Below, in pieces: positions 11,961 to 24,415 of a stretch of DNA of 64,000 nt. How positions within the stretch are numbered: position 1 is the first letter of the stretch; each line of letters begins with the position of its first letter. Source of the DNA: Acestrorhynchus altus (lineage: Eukaryota; Chordata; Actinopteri; Characiformes; Acestrorhynchidae); contig CM067507.1 of NCBI GenBank assembly GCA_034509495.1, positions 31,361,279 to 31,425,278 on the forward strand, written 5' to 3'. Position numbers and translations under genes: made by a program. The notes under the pieces were generated by a model. That model saw only the letters and a program-made list of their open reading frames with translations. It had not been told where the DNA came from and searched no databases.

Positions 11961-13636
11961 AAAAAAAAAAAAACTACAAGCAATCAGTGTGTTTCCAAGC
12001 ACTCAGTAATACTATAGCTGCTCTTAAATTGTCAGATTACTGCAGAAATTTGATTAAAATTGGATTATTGAGTGTATATAAATGGATGCAGGAGAGCATT
12101 TTCATTTAAAAAAACAATGTATTATTATGTAGTGGTTTTCTGCATTTTGTAACCTTATTTTGGTTAACCAACATAAATCTGTACATAACTAACCCAAAAG
12201 AATTTACAGAAATTCCAGGTCTTTACTGACTTATTTTATATTTTTTATGTTATATTGCAAAACGTATATTACCATCACACCACAGGACATTTTGCATGTT
12301 TAGGTTACAGTTCAAACAAAATTAAAATCTAAAAGTAAAACAGTTGAGTTTGGTCAAATCAGATGCACCCATATATAGGAGTGTAGAAAAAGTGAATTAC
12401 ACTGGCCAGCTGTAAGGTGCGCCCATAAGCAAAAATACCAGTTTTCACTTTTTGTAATGTTTCTGCTGTGACAGCTTTTATAATTCCTCATTTTTCATGA
12501 ATCTGACATAATTCACAGTTTTGCTTTATTCTCATGTTTCTTCACATTTACAGGAGCAGACAATGATAAATTTCCTCCTTATTCCTTGTTTTCAGTGTTT
12601 CCTGTGTGGTGGCTAGGAGATTGGGGAGGAAATTATTCCAGCAGGCCAATGTGGAGATCATTAGCTGGGAATGGAATCTTTGGAGTGTATCATTCTCTGG
12701 CATGATTGACATCGCCTCTGGTCTTGCGGCTCCACTGGCTTATTCATTATATCTTAGATGGTAGTGGTGTCTCATAACAACATGCTTACAATTTAATGAA
12801 ATGCAATTTGTTTTGCTGGAGTGGCTGATTAACTGTGCAGCTCTTTCATAGGGGAGTGTACAGTCATGTTATTGAAGTCTTCCACCTAAGCCTGTCCCCA
12901 AAGAGATTTCTAAGGAACTGGGATTTGGAGAGATTTAGGAATGGCTTTTAAATGTGATATGGTTCGCATAACTTGATGGTTACTCTACTAATGGTTTGGT
13001 TTTGGGTTGGATTTTAGGATTCTGTGAAATGGTTACATAACATATCTGGATGCTGAAGTTCTGAGTAAAACCATTCTGATGGGTGACACATTAAGTACCC
13101 TTTGCTTTGTGAGAGCCATGCCAATAACGATAACAATGGTAACACTTATGGTACAATAAGAGTACATGAAATAGCATTAATTTGTGCATTGTGTCACAAG
13201 TGAGTATTCATTAATTCCACACATAGGAAAATGTCTGATTTCTGTTTCTGAAGTCTTTCTCCTGTGGGGGTTTTGAACACAAAGGAGAAAAGCATGAGAT
13301 CTCCTTCTGCTTTAACAGTTTCCTGAAAAGGTCCTTGTTTCTCAGGAGCTGAATTTCAGAAATAGAAGCTTACTTAAGTCTCATATTGGTCTCAAACAGG
13401 ATTTAACTGTCTCTAGGAGAAAGAAACTGATCAAATCAAACACATTAATAGTTTATATATCCTCATGGTCATCCACTAAAGACTACTGAAGAGTGGGTAC
13501 CAGTGAAATGACACTGGCAAATGGTAGATGGTATTGTGTTCTGTGGATAATATATGACTTTACGCAAAACTTCCGTGCCACCATGACCTGCAACTATTCC
13601 TTCAGAACCCTGAAAGGGGCACAAAGGAAGGAGAGG
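11961..13636. other. Unique non-coding DNA, possible regulatory segment 12590-12920
   Basis: No dispersed repeat or exon is recognised. The 12590-12920 part is single-copy and of balanced composition, with ATCATTAGCTGGGAATGGAA and TTCATTATATCTTAGATGG. It resembles conserved non-coding DNA only by general character. Confidence 0.3.
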
Positions 13637-14105
13637 TGTAACGGCTTCCGGACACAGGTAGGTGGAGGCGGACGTACACGCTGGGTTGTATTTATTGACA
13701 GGGTACAAACGGATATCAATAACCATTAATATGTGTATACATGAAGACAAGGCACACAAGTAGTCACAATGTCACAAAGACCGACCAGGACCAACAGAGA
13801 CCAGGGACTAATATACACACAATCACACAAGACATGGCTGGGACATGATAACGATGGGGCAGGGTTACAAATGGAACACAGCTGGGAATGGGAGGAGACA
13901 TGACGTGCTCAAAAGCACATGGGACTGAAAACAACACAAGACACAAGCTGGACTCTATACATGACAAGAGGGGCTGAAAGGATGCTGGTGTTGAATTTGG
14001 TAGGTCTTTAAATGATAACAGAAAAAGTTCCAAAAATTGAATGTAATGTATAAACGATTTTCCTGAAAATCCACTGGGGGTCTCCATGATGCCTCCCTCT
14101 TTACA
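13637..14105 (-). mobile_element. LTR-like element (solo), 469 bp, minus strand
   Basis: On the minus strand the segment begins TGTAA at 14105 and ends TTACA at 13637. It contains GTCAATAAATACAACCCAGC about 60 bp from its end, matching 4392 on the plus strand. The length agrees with the 467 bp copy at 59182-59648. TG...CA ends with an AATAAA signal suggest a solo LTR; no primer-binding site or internal coding region is adjacent. No clear target-site duplication is visible. A 107-codon minus frame inside it is not a gene. Confidence 0.55.
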
Positions 14106-14514
14106 GCTTGTTCTTTCTGGTCACCTCAGCAGAGATAACCAGCAGAGACTTAAGATGTGTCTTAACTAGTAGTGTGTAAAGTCTGCAGCCAAACAGCAGC
14201 GTAATCCACGTAAACAGAGGATCCTGTACTTATAATCTGCAGCTTTGAAGTCACATGTTTTTCCCTGCTGTACTGCAGATACAGCTGCTTGTTCTAGTTT
14301 TTGTCATGTTTCAGCAGCATATTGTGGTTTTCAATGAAACTGTGTTCCCTTGAATCATGTCTCTCTGCTCTTTATAATTGTATGGCTGAGTTGAATCTGG
14401 TTTCTGCATAATTTAATGGAAATTTTAACATAAAATATTGACACTAGTGAAGCAGTTTTTAACTTAATCGCTACATGTCCTATTATCTCATTAATGTTTT
14501 AAAAAGATTGAGTT

Positions 14515-14516
<2 letters not shown>

Positions 14517-14565
<49 letters not shown>

Positions 14566-14594
14566 ACTACTACTACTAATAATAATAATAATAA
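14517..14594. repeat. (ATT)n then (AAT)n microsatellite
   Basis: ATT units run to about 14563. They are followed by ACT/TACTA units and then AAT units to about 14594, another locally self-complementary trinucleotide tract. Confidence 0.95.
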
Positions 14595-15658
14595 AAATAT
14601 GTTCAACATTCTAGTTTGCCCCACTCAGATCCTTTGTACCATTATAAATTGTTTATTTCAGGAAACTGAAACCAAAATGAAATAAAATGATTATTTATAA
14701 ACACAGTCACAGTGAAATTGCTCTGTGACTGAACACTGATGTTCAGTAATACTAGGTAGTGAAATATCTCAAATAAACAGCCCCGGATCTGTCTGTGTTG
14801 TGCTGTAAATCCAGCCCAGGAGGCTTGTGTCCTTTTTTATCCTCGACAGGTGAAAACAGAAGACTGATTAGAAAATAAAATCAAACTGAATTAAACAGTG
14901 TAACCGGCCGTGGGGAACACTTTTCTGACAAACAGGTATAGTTTATTTTCCCATCACTCAAAATGAGCCTCAATAGTGATTTTTATTGCAGGGATTAAAC
15001 CTACTGTTAGGTTGGTGTAAGTTTTAAGATACAGCTTAGAGACACATTGAAATGAACTTGCTTGGTGATTGAATTTTAGCAGCCCATAAACTTGGGAGGG
15101 CAGTTTATGTTTAAACTAAGCTACAGTTGAATGCACATTCAGCTGATTTGGCTGATGATGTTTACCTCGGCTGACGCTCTGACACCACTCTGCTTGACTT
15201 TAAAAAAATTGCTCTTTACTTTACAAAACCTTCTACAGTTTTATTACTATAACTGCCATAAATGGTAATTATATGCCTCTGTGCTTTTAAAGTTTATAGT
15301 TCTTCATTGTCTTCACCTTCGGAAAACATGAAATAGCTCACTATATCAGTACACCTAACCTCTAAAAGACAGCAATGACTGACCACTATTTCCACTCCTT
15401 CAGAATGTAACATTACAGCCAGAAACCAAATGCCTGATTTTGCTATGAATCACGGTACAGGTTAAAATTAAACTCACAGTTTACTGTCTGTATCCCTATG
15501 AAGGATATTTTAGGCTCATAGCACAACTTGTCTTTGGGATACTGACAGCAGTTTGAGGGCAGTTATCTGCAGGCCAGCCGAGAGATGAAGGCTCAATATT
15601 AACGTTTTGCTTCGATGCCACTGTCACTGTGTTAACCTGAGCTCAAAAGAACAGATCA
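14595..15658. other. Unique non-coding DNA
   Basis: No element or exon is recognised. Confidence 0.4.
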
Positions 15659-15671
15659 GAGAGAGAGAGAG

Positions 15672-15726
<55 letters not shown>
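15659..15726. repeat. (GA)n microsatellite
   Basis: A nearly pure polypurine GA tract of about 68 bp with one GTGC interruption near 15672. Confidence 0.97.
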
Positions 15727-15730
<4 letters not shown>

Positions 15731-16581
15731 GATGGTATACTCATTCAGTGTTTGAAAATTATGTTGTAAGCTGGTTTTATAAGAGTATGCAAACATCTCA
15801 CATCATATTCAGAACATTGTGCCCACAGCTGTAGTCTTCTTTTCTTTGTGACCTTACTAAATACAGAAGATGTTCTCTATCTTCTATCACTCTTTTACAA
15901 CACTTCGCTAACCTCATAAAAGCTTATGCTGCTTTGGAAAAGATTATTGTCTTTTCAAGGTCACCATGCAAGAAAAATGTATTAAAGAAAAAAAAAAAAA
16001 AAAAACACTCCAGTGAAAAGCTTTCACTGCAACCATCCTGTTTCCTGTAACTGTTGACAGGCAGAAAGCCCTCCAAAGTGTCTGTATAAAACCACTTTTA
16101 AGAAACACATGTAGAGTGAGGGGAAGCATGTGCACAGTGTGCCTCCCTGCAGAGGTACTGTAAGCCCATTTGCTATTTGACAGGAGGTGCTCGCTGCAAA
16201 AAAGTCACTTCTTTCTTAGTGCAGCCAGTAAGAGCCGTGCTCTGCTCTTTTTGTCCTGCTCTTTCTTCTCAAAAAACGACTCACACAAAAAGTCCATGTC
16301 ATGTAGCATGGGCTCCAGAATGCCACATGACAGGGGTACTCATTAAATGCCTTCACACTCACTCGTGAATATTTCATTTGGTTGTAAATAGTATCTTTAG
16401 GCTCCATGTATACATATACAGTTTTTAGGTGGAGATAAAAATAGGAACACAGTATGTACATCCAGTGTTTACCCAACTGCACTCACACATTCTTTTTCAC
16501 ATCTGAACTTAAGCCTTATGAATTACTTTTTCTGCCGTGTTTTGGGAAATTTTCCAAAGCATTGTTGAAAAGATCAAATCT
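15727..16581. other. Unique non-coding DNA
   Basis: No element is recognised. An A-run of about 17 lies at 15987-16004. Confidence 0.4.
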
Positions 16582-16794
16582 TTAACTCTTAGAACACAAG
16601 ATCCAAACTTCATAGGCAGTTCCATGCCATTTTCTAGGCTTCATATCTCAGGATCAGAACCCTACAGGCATAATACATATCATAATAAATGACCAGACTT
16701 AACCAGACTTATGGTATCTTACCATTTGCTTGATGAATGATGAATGCTTGATGAAGGTATGATGAATTATCAGTGATAATGCCAAAGGAGCTGA
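16582..16794 (+). mobile_element. piggyBac-like MITE, copy C, 5' segment
   Basis: It begins TTAACTCTTAGAACACAAG at 16582 and carries CATAGGCAGTTCCATGCCAT, TCTAGGCTTCATATCTCAGG and GAATTATCAGTGATAAT in the order seen in copies D and F. The match ends where the LINE-derived sequence begins (about 16783-16795). Its probable 3' end is at 18191-18289. Confidence 0.75.
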
Positions 16795-18190
16795 TGCTGT
16801 TACATCTCAGACCTCAGGTCAGCCCTTTCCCGGACCCTCTGCTTTTTGCTCATCAACAGCAGGTTGGTGTGGATGATACATTAATCGACCTACTGCAGAA
16901 AGCACATTCCCATCTGAACCAAACAACACCACAGTGAGAATCACTTTCTTTGACTTCTAAAGTACATTTGTGCTTGGGGAGAAGATGGATGATATGCATG
17001 TGGATAAATCCATGATAACCTGGGTCCTGGCCTACCGGTTTCATAGGCTCCAGTATGTGCAATTGGGAACCAGCTGGTCTGATCTTCTAATCTGCAACAC
17101 TGGAGCACCTCATGGAACTGTACTCTCCCCCTTTCTCTTCACCCTGTACACCACACACTTTCAGCATAGGCCAGATCTATGTGACCTTCAGAAATTTTCT
17201 GATGAATGGTGTGCAAAGAACCATTAATGTGACTAAGACCAAGGAGATGGTTGTGGACTTCAGAAGGAAGAAGACCACAATTAGGCCTGTTACCATAATG
17301 GGTTAGATCATTGAGCTGGTTGACACATACAAATATCTGGGTGTCCTGCTGGACTGCAAATTGGACTGGAGAGCAAACACTGAAGCTGATGAGCTACTCA
17401 TCCAGAAGCTCAGATCATTCAATGTGTGCAACAAAATGTTGGCCATCTTCTACCAGTATGATGTGATGGGTTCAACCTTCTTCACAGCACTCTTTTGAGG
17501 CTGCATCAAATGAGGAGACACCAAGAAGATCAAAAAATGGATCAAGAAGGTTGGATCTGTTCTAGGATGCTGACTGTAGATCTTTGAAGTGGTGGTGGAA
17601 AAGAGGACTCTCAAAAAACTGACAGCTGTCCTGGACAACCCTCACTCCCTCCACAACTTTCTGGTCAGGCAGAAGAGCACTTTCAACAACAGACTCATGC
17701 AGCTCCATTGTAGGAAGGAGTGGTACAGGAGGTCATTTGTACCAACAGCAATCACACTTTTCTTCACTGTATTGGAACATTATTGCAAACTGAGCCACTA
17801 ACAGGACAGACTCACTGAATATTGCTGGACGTTATTCCTCCTTCTATCCAATCACTGCACTAACACATTCATATCTCTTTCAATATTCAGATTTTCTGTT
17901 TTTTCATGTGTACAGTATTGTCACGATTGTTCCTCCATAATGTTTATGCATCTACTTATTACATATTAATACTCTTAATGGCACGCTTCTGTTCTGTAGT
18001 TCCGTAGTTTTAGGTTTAGCCTTAGTTTTAGTTTACATTTAATGTCTTTAATACATCTCCAACTTATTATTTTTCTTAGTAATCTTTATGATCTTTCTGC
18101 TCTTGTTTTCCTTGTGCTGCTTTGATATGTGTATATATCTATTTAATTAACTTATTATTGTTATTATATAAAATAAAATAAAAAAATCAT
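16795..18190 (+). pseudogene. Non-LTR retrotransposon, decayed reverse transcriptase (CR1/L2/Rex-like)
   Basis: This is a 5'-truncated LINE. In shifting plus-strand frames it encodes DDTLIDLLQKAHSHLNQ-like residues near 16870-16925 and the reverse-transcriptase block GAPHGTVLSPFLFTLYT at 17102-17152. The next block reads KFSDE, where an active enzyme would have F(A/S)DD. It continues with TKTKEMVVDFRRKK at 17235-17270, YKYLGVLLDCKLDW at 17327-17368 and the C-terminal LVRQKSTFNNRLMQLHCRK near 17661-17717. Several in-frame stops, frameshifts and a deletion after the active-site block make it dead. The tail at about 18165-18190 is A-rich. The clade is assigned from memory of teleost LINE proteins, not from a search. 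Confidence 0.85.
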
Positions 18191-18289
18191 TAAAATTGTA
18201 TCTAAAAGGATTTCTTATGTTTTGCGGAATAAAAGAATATCAAACTATGAACCTATCCTTCAAAATTAACCCAGGGTTCTAAAGATTAA
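18191..18289 (+). mobile_element. piggyBac-like MITE, copy C, 3' segment
   Basis: GCGGAATAAAAGAATATCAA near 18224 and the terminus GGGTTCTAAAGATTAA ending at 18289 correspond to the last 100 bp of copies D and F. With the 5' segment at 16582 it frames the LINE. About 0.4 kb of the MITE middle is missing, so a deletion accompanied or followed the insertion. Confidence 0.6.
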
Positions 18290-19574
18290 GTGCATAGATG
18301 ATTACAGCAGTGTGTGCTGTGCAACACAACAGATTATGTCCTCAGATTAAAAGCCAAATGTTTGATCCATGTCTCAAAATTAAAAGAAAAATACTTCATT
18401 AGAACAAAATGAAACTGCCCTTTTATATTTCTTGAACCACGACAGTTAAAGCACTAAAGAACAGCGCTTCCTTACTTCATTTCTCATCGAGACAGTTACT
18501 CACTGTATGGTAAGGTTGAATGTTCTTAGTAGATAACCCATTACAGTAGAATCACTGTCAAAAGTATGTATTACACACATCAATTTAATCGAAAAACATA
18601 AAGTCTGTACACTATTTAATACAAAGCCAAGCAACCTTCTCCTACATGCTTCTGCTGTGACGACCTCATAAGCAGCATCCACTGCGCTCAGTAAAGTGTG
18701 TAAATATGAGCCCAATGACCTTCCATCTCTTTGCTGACAAGAACTCCTCTACTCCGTTGAAGAATGAGTAGTATGAGAGGAACGCTGATTAGATTTGTAT
18801 TTGAAAGCTAAGACTGTCCCAAACTACTGCATCATTTGGAAAGTCACTCTTATCGACTCTGTCATTCTCAGGAATACGATTCCTGGGAGTAAGAAAGCAA
18901 GGACGTGTTGGGTGTTGTAAGGACTAGTAATGAGGATGTGAGCAATTACACTGTTCTTGGATATTCTGCTGTATGTTAGCCTGGCTCTTTCACAGTGACT
19001 TGACCGCTTTTGATGTTTTGGCCATGTCTTCTGACCTTGGTCAGATTTAAGTGGGCTGCACAATGTTCTACAAGGTTATTTACAACCATGATATTTTGCA
19101 TCACAAAAAGTACCGAGCTCTGACAAGAATTGTAATTCCTTAAATGGCACTCCAAGAAATGTTTAATAGATGCGGCCACTGAACATCTTGGGGTGGCACA
19201 GCAAAACCAAAAGACATAAATGAATTTGAGATTCCTGATATGCTGTTGATGTCATATACATGGCTTTCTGTGCAATATAATGGCAGGTATGTCGCGTGTG
19301 CACATCAAGAGGGTCAGAAAGCATCAGAAATAAGAAAAATAAGACAAAAATCATTGTGCGATAACATTAGTCCAACCACAGAGAGGAAAATGTTTAATAT
19401 TCTAAAGGGACTGCCTCCCTTTGACAATCCAGAACTGAAAGCTCATTTATTTAGGTAATCAGTGTGGTCTGGGCTATTGAGATTTCCATGTCCTCACTGT
19501 CTCAGACCTAACAAACTGCAATGCGTCTAATGTCATGTACAGCATTGTTTCTTACAGCTTGTCCTTAGAGCTTT
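18290..19574. other. Unique non-coding DNA
   Basis: No element is recognised. A 72-codon plus frame at 19240-19458 ends with GLPPFDNPELKAHLFR, which looks protein-like, but it has no support from splice sites or a family. Confidence 0.4.
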
Positions 19575-19670
19575 CCCTGCTCCCAACACACCTGATTTAA
19601 CTAATCAGCTCATTAACATGCCCTTCAGAGTTGCATGGGCTGTGTTTAAGCTAAAACATGCAGGGCAGGG
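19575..19670. mobile_element. Short hairpin MITE-like element
   Basis: CCCTGCTCCCAACACACCTG at one end and AAACATGCAGGGCAGGG at the other are imperfect inverted repeats around CAGCTCATTAACATGCCCTT. This resembles a common short teleost foldback repeat as I recall it. No coding capacity. Confidence 0.5.
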
Positions 19671-20318
19671 ATTAAGAACTTGTATACTAATATTATGGTT
19701 TCTTATATACAGATAATGTTACTGTTTATCTGATATGCATAGACTATTACAATAATCCTGTTTCATTGAGTTCTGACAAAATAGAAATATACAGCTTTCA
19801 TATGAAAGAGTGGATCTTTGAGAGGGGGCCACTAGAGAGGCCAGTGATTGTGTAAGGGAGGCTATGGTCCGCCCTAGCCCTGTAATGGCACACCTGGTTT
19901 TACTGGGTGGTGTTACTGTGTCCTCTAAGTGTCCAGTTCACATGGTGTCCTGTTAGCTAGATGAAGAGCTCATATTAGGGTTGTATAGGGGTAGATTTAA
20001 CTTCTGACTAGCACCCACTCGTTTCACTGACTGTACGTCTATACCAGATATCTGCAGTGGTGTTTCCTCTGGCAGATCTAGTGTTTCACCCAGTCAGCTA
20101 TTGTTTTAGACATTTTGTCCTCACTTCCATATTCTTCTGAAATAGCAGCTGTGTTTCTATCTCTGAGAGGCTGTTACCAGTGAGCTGGGTGTTTGTAAAT
20201 CCAAGGAAGTAAAATATAATGAAATATAATGAAACAGTTATTTAAATTTTTTAATCATTGCATTTTAAAGATCTGTCTTATGAAATACAAGACACAGTGT
20301 TTGAGGTTCATTTTGCAA

Positions 20319-20628
20319 TAAATGGACAAAAGTATTGGGACGTTCGCTTTTTTATTCGCTCATTCACTGATTCTTCCAAAATCAATGGTATTAAAATTGA
20401 GTGATGCTACTATTTTCTGAGTAACTGTTTGTACTTTCCAGCAAATGCTAGATCTGCTAGATTTTGGATCACTGCTGTGAGAATTTGATTGTATTCATTG
20501 GATGTTCACCACCCATTCTGTTCCAGAGAAAACAGCTCCACTGCTCCATAGCTAAATGCTGGGGGGTTTATAACCCACCTATGCTTGGTATTAGGCATGG
20601 TGCCAATAGGTTCTTTATCTCCTCCACT
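20319..20628 (+). mobile_element. Mariner-type MITE, 5' part
   Basis: The copy starts ATGGACAAAAGTATTGGGAC at 20325. It retains GTAACTGTTTGTACTTTCCAG, ATTTTGGATCACTGCTGTGAG, CTCCACTGCTCCATAGC and GGCATGGTGCCAATAGGTTC in the order seen at 57763-58145. The 3' end is absent. Confidence 0.75.
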
Positions 20629-22029
20629 GTAGTCACTGTTGTAGGTTAAAGTACAGAACACATGTTACTGCATCATAATTTTGAGGTCTCCATGGAAACA
20701 ATGGCAACATATTGTCTTAGAATTTCAAAAAACAATTCAAAATACTAACACCAAATGACCAATTGTTATACTGAGAAGTGATTACACCAATTAGGTAACT
20801 ACTATTTTCTCTAAACAACAGCACTCTTTGTCTTGCTCTCTGATCAAGATGTTATTCTGTTTGCGAGATATGCTTGCTGTTGTTCTCTATCCATGTGGCA
20901 GATGGCCACTGAGGGATGAGGAGATGACCCTTGCCTCTACATCTGTTGCAGCTAATTCAAGAGAAAATGTTGACCCTTTGCACTGTTATTTGTTTTTCTC
21001 TCCTGTAGAAAAAAAGCATAATCTTTAAGAATGAAACACACGCTATTCCTCCTGTACTTTTGCACTAAATACTGATAATTGCTGTCTGACATGGAAAGTG
21101 TGATTAGTTGCGTTCTGAAAGTTGTCAGGTCACTCCTTCCACAAGAGCAGAAATATCTGTTCCACACTCTGACTCAGAGCATTGGTCTGCACGGAGTAAT
21201 TCATCCAAAAACTTTTGATCGTGACTTTTTTAAGCCTTCAAGTGCATTTTAGCCGGCATGCAATTAAAGGTGTCATTTCATATTATGTACAATCTGTCTG
21301 GCCTGAAAAAGCAGAAGTTGCTATGACTAATTAGACGTACTCACAGATGTCATATTTCTATCCCTCCTACCACAGTGAGAGAGAGAGAGCTTCCAGCACT
21401 GGCAGGTGTGTTATCCATGCAGGAAGCCCTTGTCACCCTTTCCTCTTAAACACTCTCTCAGAGTGAGTCATGCAGTCATTTCATTCTGTTAAATGGGTTT
21501 TTTCCTGCCATGAAAAAGCCAAAATTGACTAACCATTCTCAAAAGTGTAGGGTTATCAAAATGTACGCAAGAGAACGTGTGCATACTATGGTTTGGTGGG
21601 TGGATGGAGGTCGGTGAAGGTTCTGGCGGCTGAGGGAAGTTTTACATTTTTCATTCGGCTTGACAAAGGTGCATTTAAATCCACTTAGTTAAGTAACTTC
21701 AAATTAATGTCTGTAGAGTTTGTGCAATCTTTGAATGAGTCAGTCAATGAAGGATTATATAAATACCACGAGAACAAAAAAAGTTACAAAATGATTTCTG
21801 TATGTTCTTCTGAATGTTATTTGAACCATTTTAACCCCAGAAGGCCACGGTACATTAAAAGTACATAGCATATCAAGAAAAAGTGTGTTTTTTAATAATT
21901 TAAATCCAATAAATTAAATCTCAAATAGTTTGAATATTAATATATTATTTAATTTCATTTAGAGTTTGAGTAACTTATTTTTCAAACAGTATAAATATAG
22001 CATCTATTTCAGCACATGCAACAACAATC
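20629..22029. other. Unique non-coding DNA
   Basis: No exon is recognised. An AT-rich stretch at 21880-22020 just upstream of the next element may be its decayed 5' end. Confidence 0.35.
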
Positions 22030-22611
22030 ATGGAAAAGACTGTTGACCTGACCGATAGATGATCACAAAGAGGGTCAACCACAGAAGTTCATTGGTAGTT
22101 GTTCTCAGAGTGCTGTATCAAAGCATATTAATGTAAAGTTGACTGGGAGGGAAAATGTGGAGGGAAAAGGTGCACGACCAACTGGGATGACCACAGTCTT
22201 GAGAGAATTATTGAGAAAAGTCAATTAAAGAACTTGGAAGAACTTCACCAGGAGTGGCACAGAATTCGAGGTGTCTGAAGTCCAGTGTGAAGTTTTTTTC
22301 TGTGATGGTTTAGGGTGTCATTCCATCTGCTATGTTGATCCTCTGTGTTTTATCAAATTCAGAGTCAATGCAGCATCTACCAGGAGATTTTAGAGAACTT
22401 CATGCATCCATTTGCCAACAAGCTTTATGGAAATGTGCCAAAACACCTTATTTAAATTATGGAATATTCTAATAGTTTGAGAAAATGGAAGCCTGAATTT
22501 CTTAAGCAATAAGCAAGACTGATCTAGAAATATTTCACTTTTTAACATTTTGGATTAAATTATGAAGAAAAATGATCTTTCTCATAATATTTTGATTCCC
22601 TAAAATGCACT
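22030..22611 (+). pseudogene. Tc1-like transposase pseudogene, family T, catalytic core deleted
   Basis: The segment starts with ATG at 22030 (MEKTVDLTDR) and continues, after a frameshift, with CSQSAVSKHINVKLTGREN, the helix-turn-helix region of a teleost Tc1-like transposase. It then passes to residues like SVQCEVFF and DPLCFIKFRVNAA from the C-terminal half. The stretch between them, holding the first catalytic Asp, is missing, and stops interrupt all frames. The end TAAAATGCACTA at 22601-22612 resembles the family terminus (reverse complement of AGTGCATCTCAG at 23725). A second copy lies at 23725 in opposite orientation. Confidence 0.7.
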
Positions 22612-23724
22612 AGTATATATGCAAATGTTCTAGGTTGACAGGGTGTCACATTATGCATCCATGGCACCATTAAACCAATGGTTACTGTGCATAACATAAC
22701 ATATGGTTGACATTTTGCCACGCGCATTGTTAGCAAGACACAACATTCATATCTATAATGTCTGTGGAGATGTAACCATGCTTCTGCTTGCATAAATACA
22801 GCAAATAAACAGAATTGATTCAGTGTTGGGCTTTAAAAATAGCATATTGTCAGCATATGGTCTTAGCAATCTGCTGAGATTTCATATTCAGTGTCAGTTA
22901 AAAGAGAAATAAATCTGGACTTGCAACTTTGGGGTTGTGTTAATCATCCCAAGCATGATGTTGCTGTGGAATGTTGTTTATTTTGCTTATCTTTATTCAC
23001 CTTTCATTTGTCTTATTGCAGAAAAGGTCCCCCTCCCTTTGTCGCTGCTGAAACAAGCAAAAAAGAAAAACATGGATCCCCAAATGTAACTTTATAGGAA
23101 AAATAATGTATGTTAATTTAATGAATTTTTATTCTATGTAGCTTTGGGCTATTTACAAAGTGCTTTTGCTATTATCAACTAAATGTAAAATGCAAAAACA
23201 TCATTACATACATTGTTCATCTTTGAGTCACAGTCTGCCTTTTATATTGAATTTATTCAGGGACTGGAAAAGGCAAGAGGCAATGACACTTCTCAGTAAT
23301 CTCTGTCTCTGCTGCTGGCCCATGCAGCTGTCCCCTGCATAACCAAACAGAGAAGGGGCACAGACACACATGAGCACAGATCCCAAATCTCTTTCCTAGC
23401 TCAATTCTTTGACTCATTGCAGCTTGAATGCACTGAACGGTCTGACACCCATTCCACAGGCCTTTATGACATTGCATGTTTTGCATTCAACAGTATTCAA
23501 CTAGCAACAACACCATTCATTGGGTAGCCTACTCAGTGTTCTTCCTTAACAGATGAGCTTTAATAGGCTGCTTATTCAAAAATCAATACAGCACAGTGCT
23601 TTCACTCTGCAGGAGAAAGAATAGTCCAGATTTACATTTCAGTGACTGAATCTGAAATCTGTTGTAGCAGGACTCGGTACTAACCTGACATTGTTGGGTC
23701 AGCAAGGTCACGTTTCTAGATGCT
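22612..23724. other. Unique spacer between two opposed family T copies
   Basis: No repeat or exon is recognised. Confidence 0.4.
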
Positions 23725-24415
23725 AGTGCATCTCAGGGAATTAGAACATTGTGGGGAATTTTTTTCCTCATATAATAATAATAAAAAAAAACTCATTCTT
23801 TTACTCTATAACCCCCGTTTTTCACAATGATATATATATATTTTAAGTAATGTTTTGTGTTACTTCCAACCAGTATGGCTTATAGCTCATGAAAAAAACA
23901 AACCCTCAAATTATTTGAATATTTCATGAGATCAAACAGAACGATATAGACAAGTCAGTGTTCTGACAATTATGTAAATTTCTGCATTTAATACTTTCCT
24001 TTACTATGAATTACTGTAGTAATGTGGCATGGTATGGAGACAGTCAGCGTTTAGCACCACTTTGCTGTTATTAAAGTCCAGGTTGCTTTGATAATGCACT
24101 TTTTCTGGTTGGCAGTTTTTAATAAAACCCCATAGGTCCTATATGGAGTTCCTGGAGATGTCTGTATGCATCTTGTTGTTGTTAAGCTCTTCCAAGTTCT
24201 TTAATTAACTTTTAATTCAACTTTTAATTCACACAACTGATTGTGGTTGTGTGTGATGAACTATGCACAGTATTTATGCCATTTGAATAGTAATGAAATA
24301 GCCTAATAATTTCAGACACTGGATCTCTGTTTTTTTGTGAGCTACTGATAAAAAAAAGCTTGAAATATTTCATTTTATGTGTCATTTATATATGATGCAT
24401 GACAGTTTACCTTTT
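23725..24415 (-). pseudogene. Tc1-like relic, family T, minus strand
   Basis: The end AGTGCATCTCAGGGAATTAG at 23725 is followed by a long subterminal region. It then has sequence whose reverse complement reads as the C-terminal part of a Tc1-like transposase (around GAATTACTGTAGTAATGTGG at 24008 and CAGGTTGCTTTGATAATGC at 24081). A piece matching the N-terminal part follows (CTCTTCCAAGTTCTTTAATT near 24187). The second subterminal arm lies at about 24270-24415 (TTGAAATATTTCATTTTATG at 24359). Most of the coding region is deleted and no frame survives. Confidence 0.65.

Noticed and set aside
19372..19458. Possible exon ending GLPPFDNPELKAHLFR
   Set aside because: No splice-site or family support, and the frame upstream is featureless.
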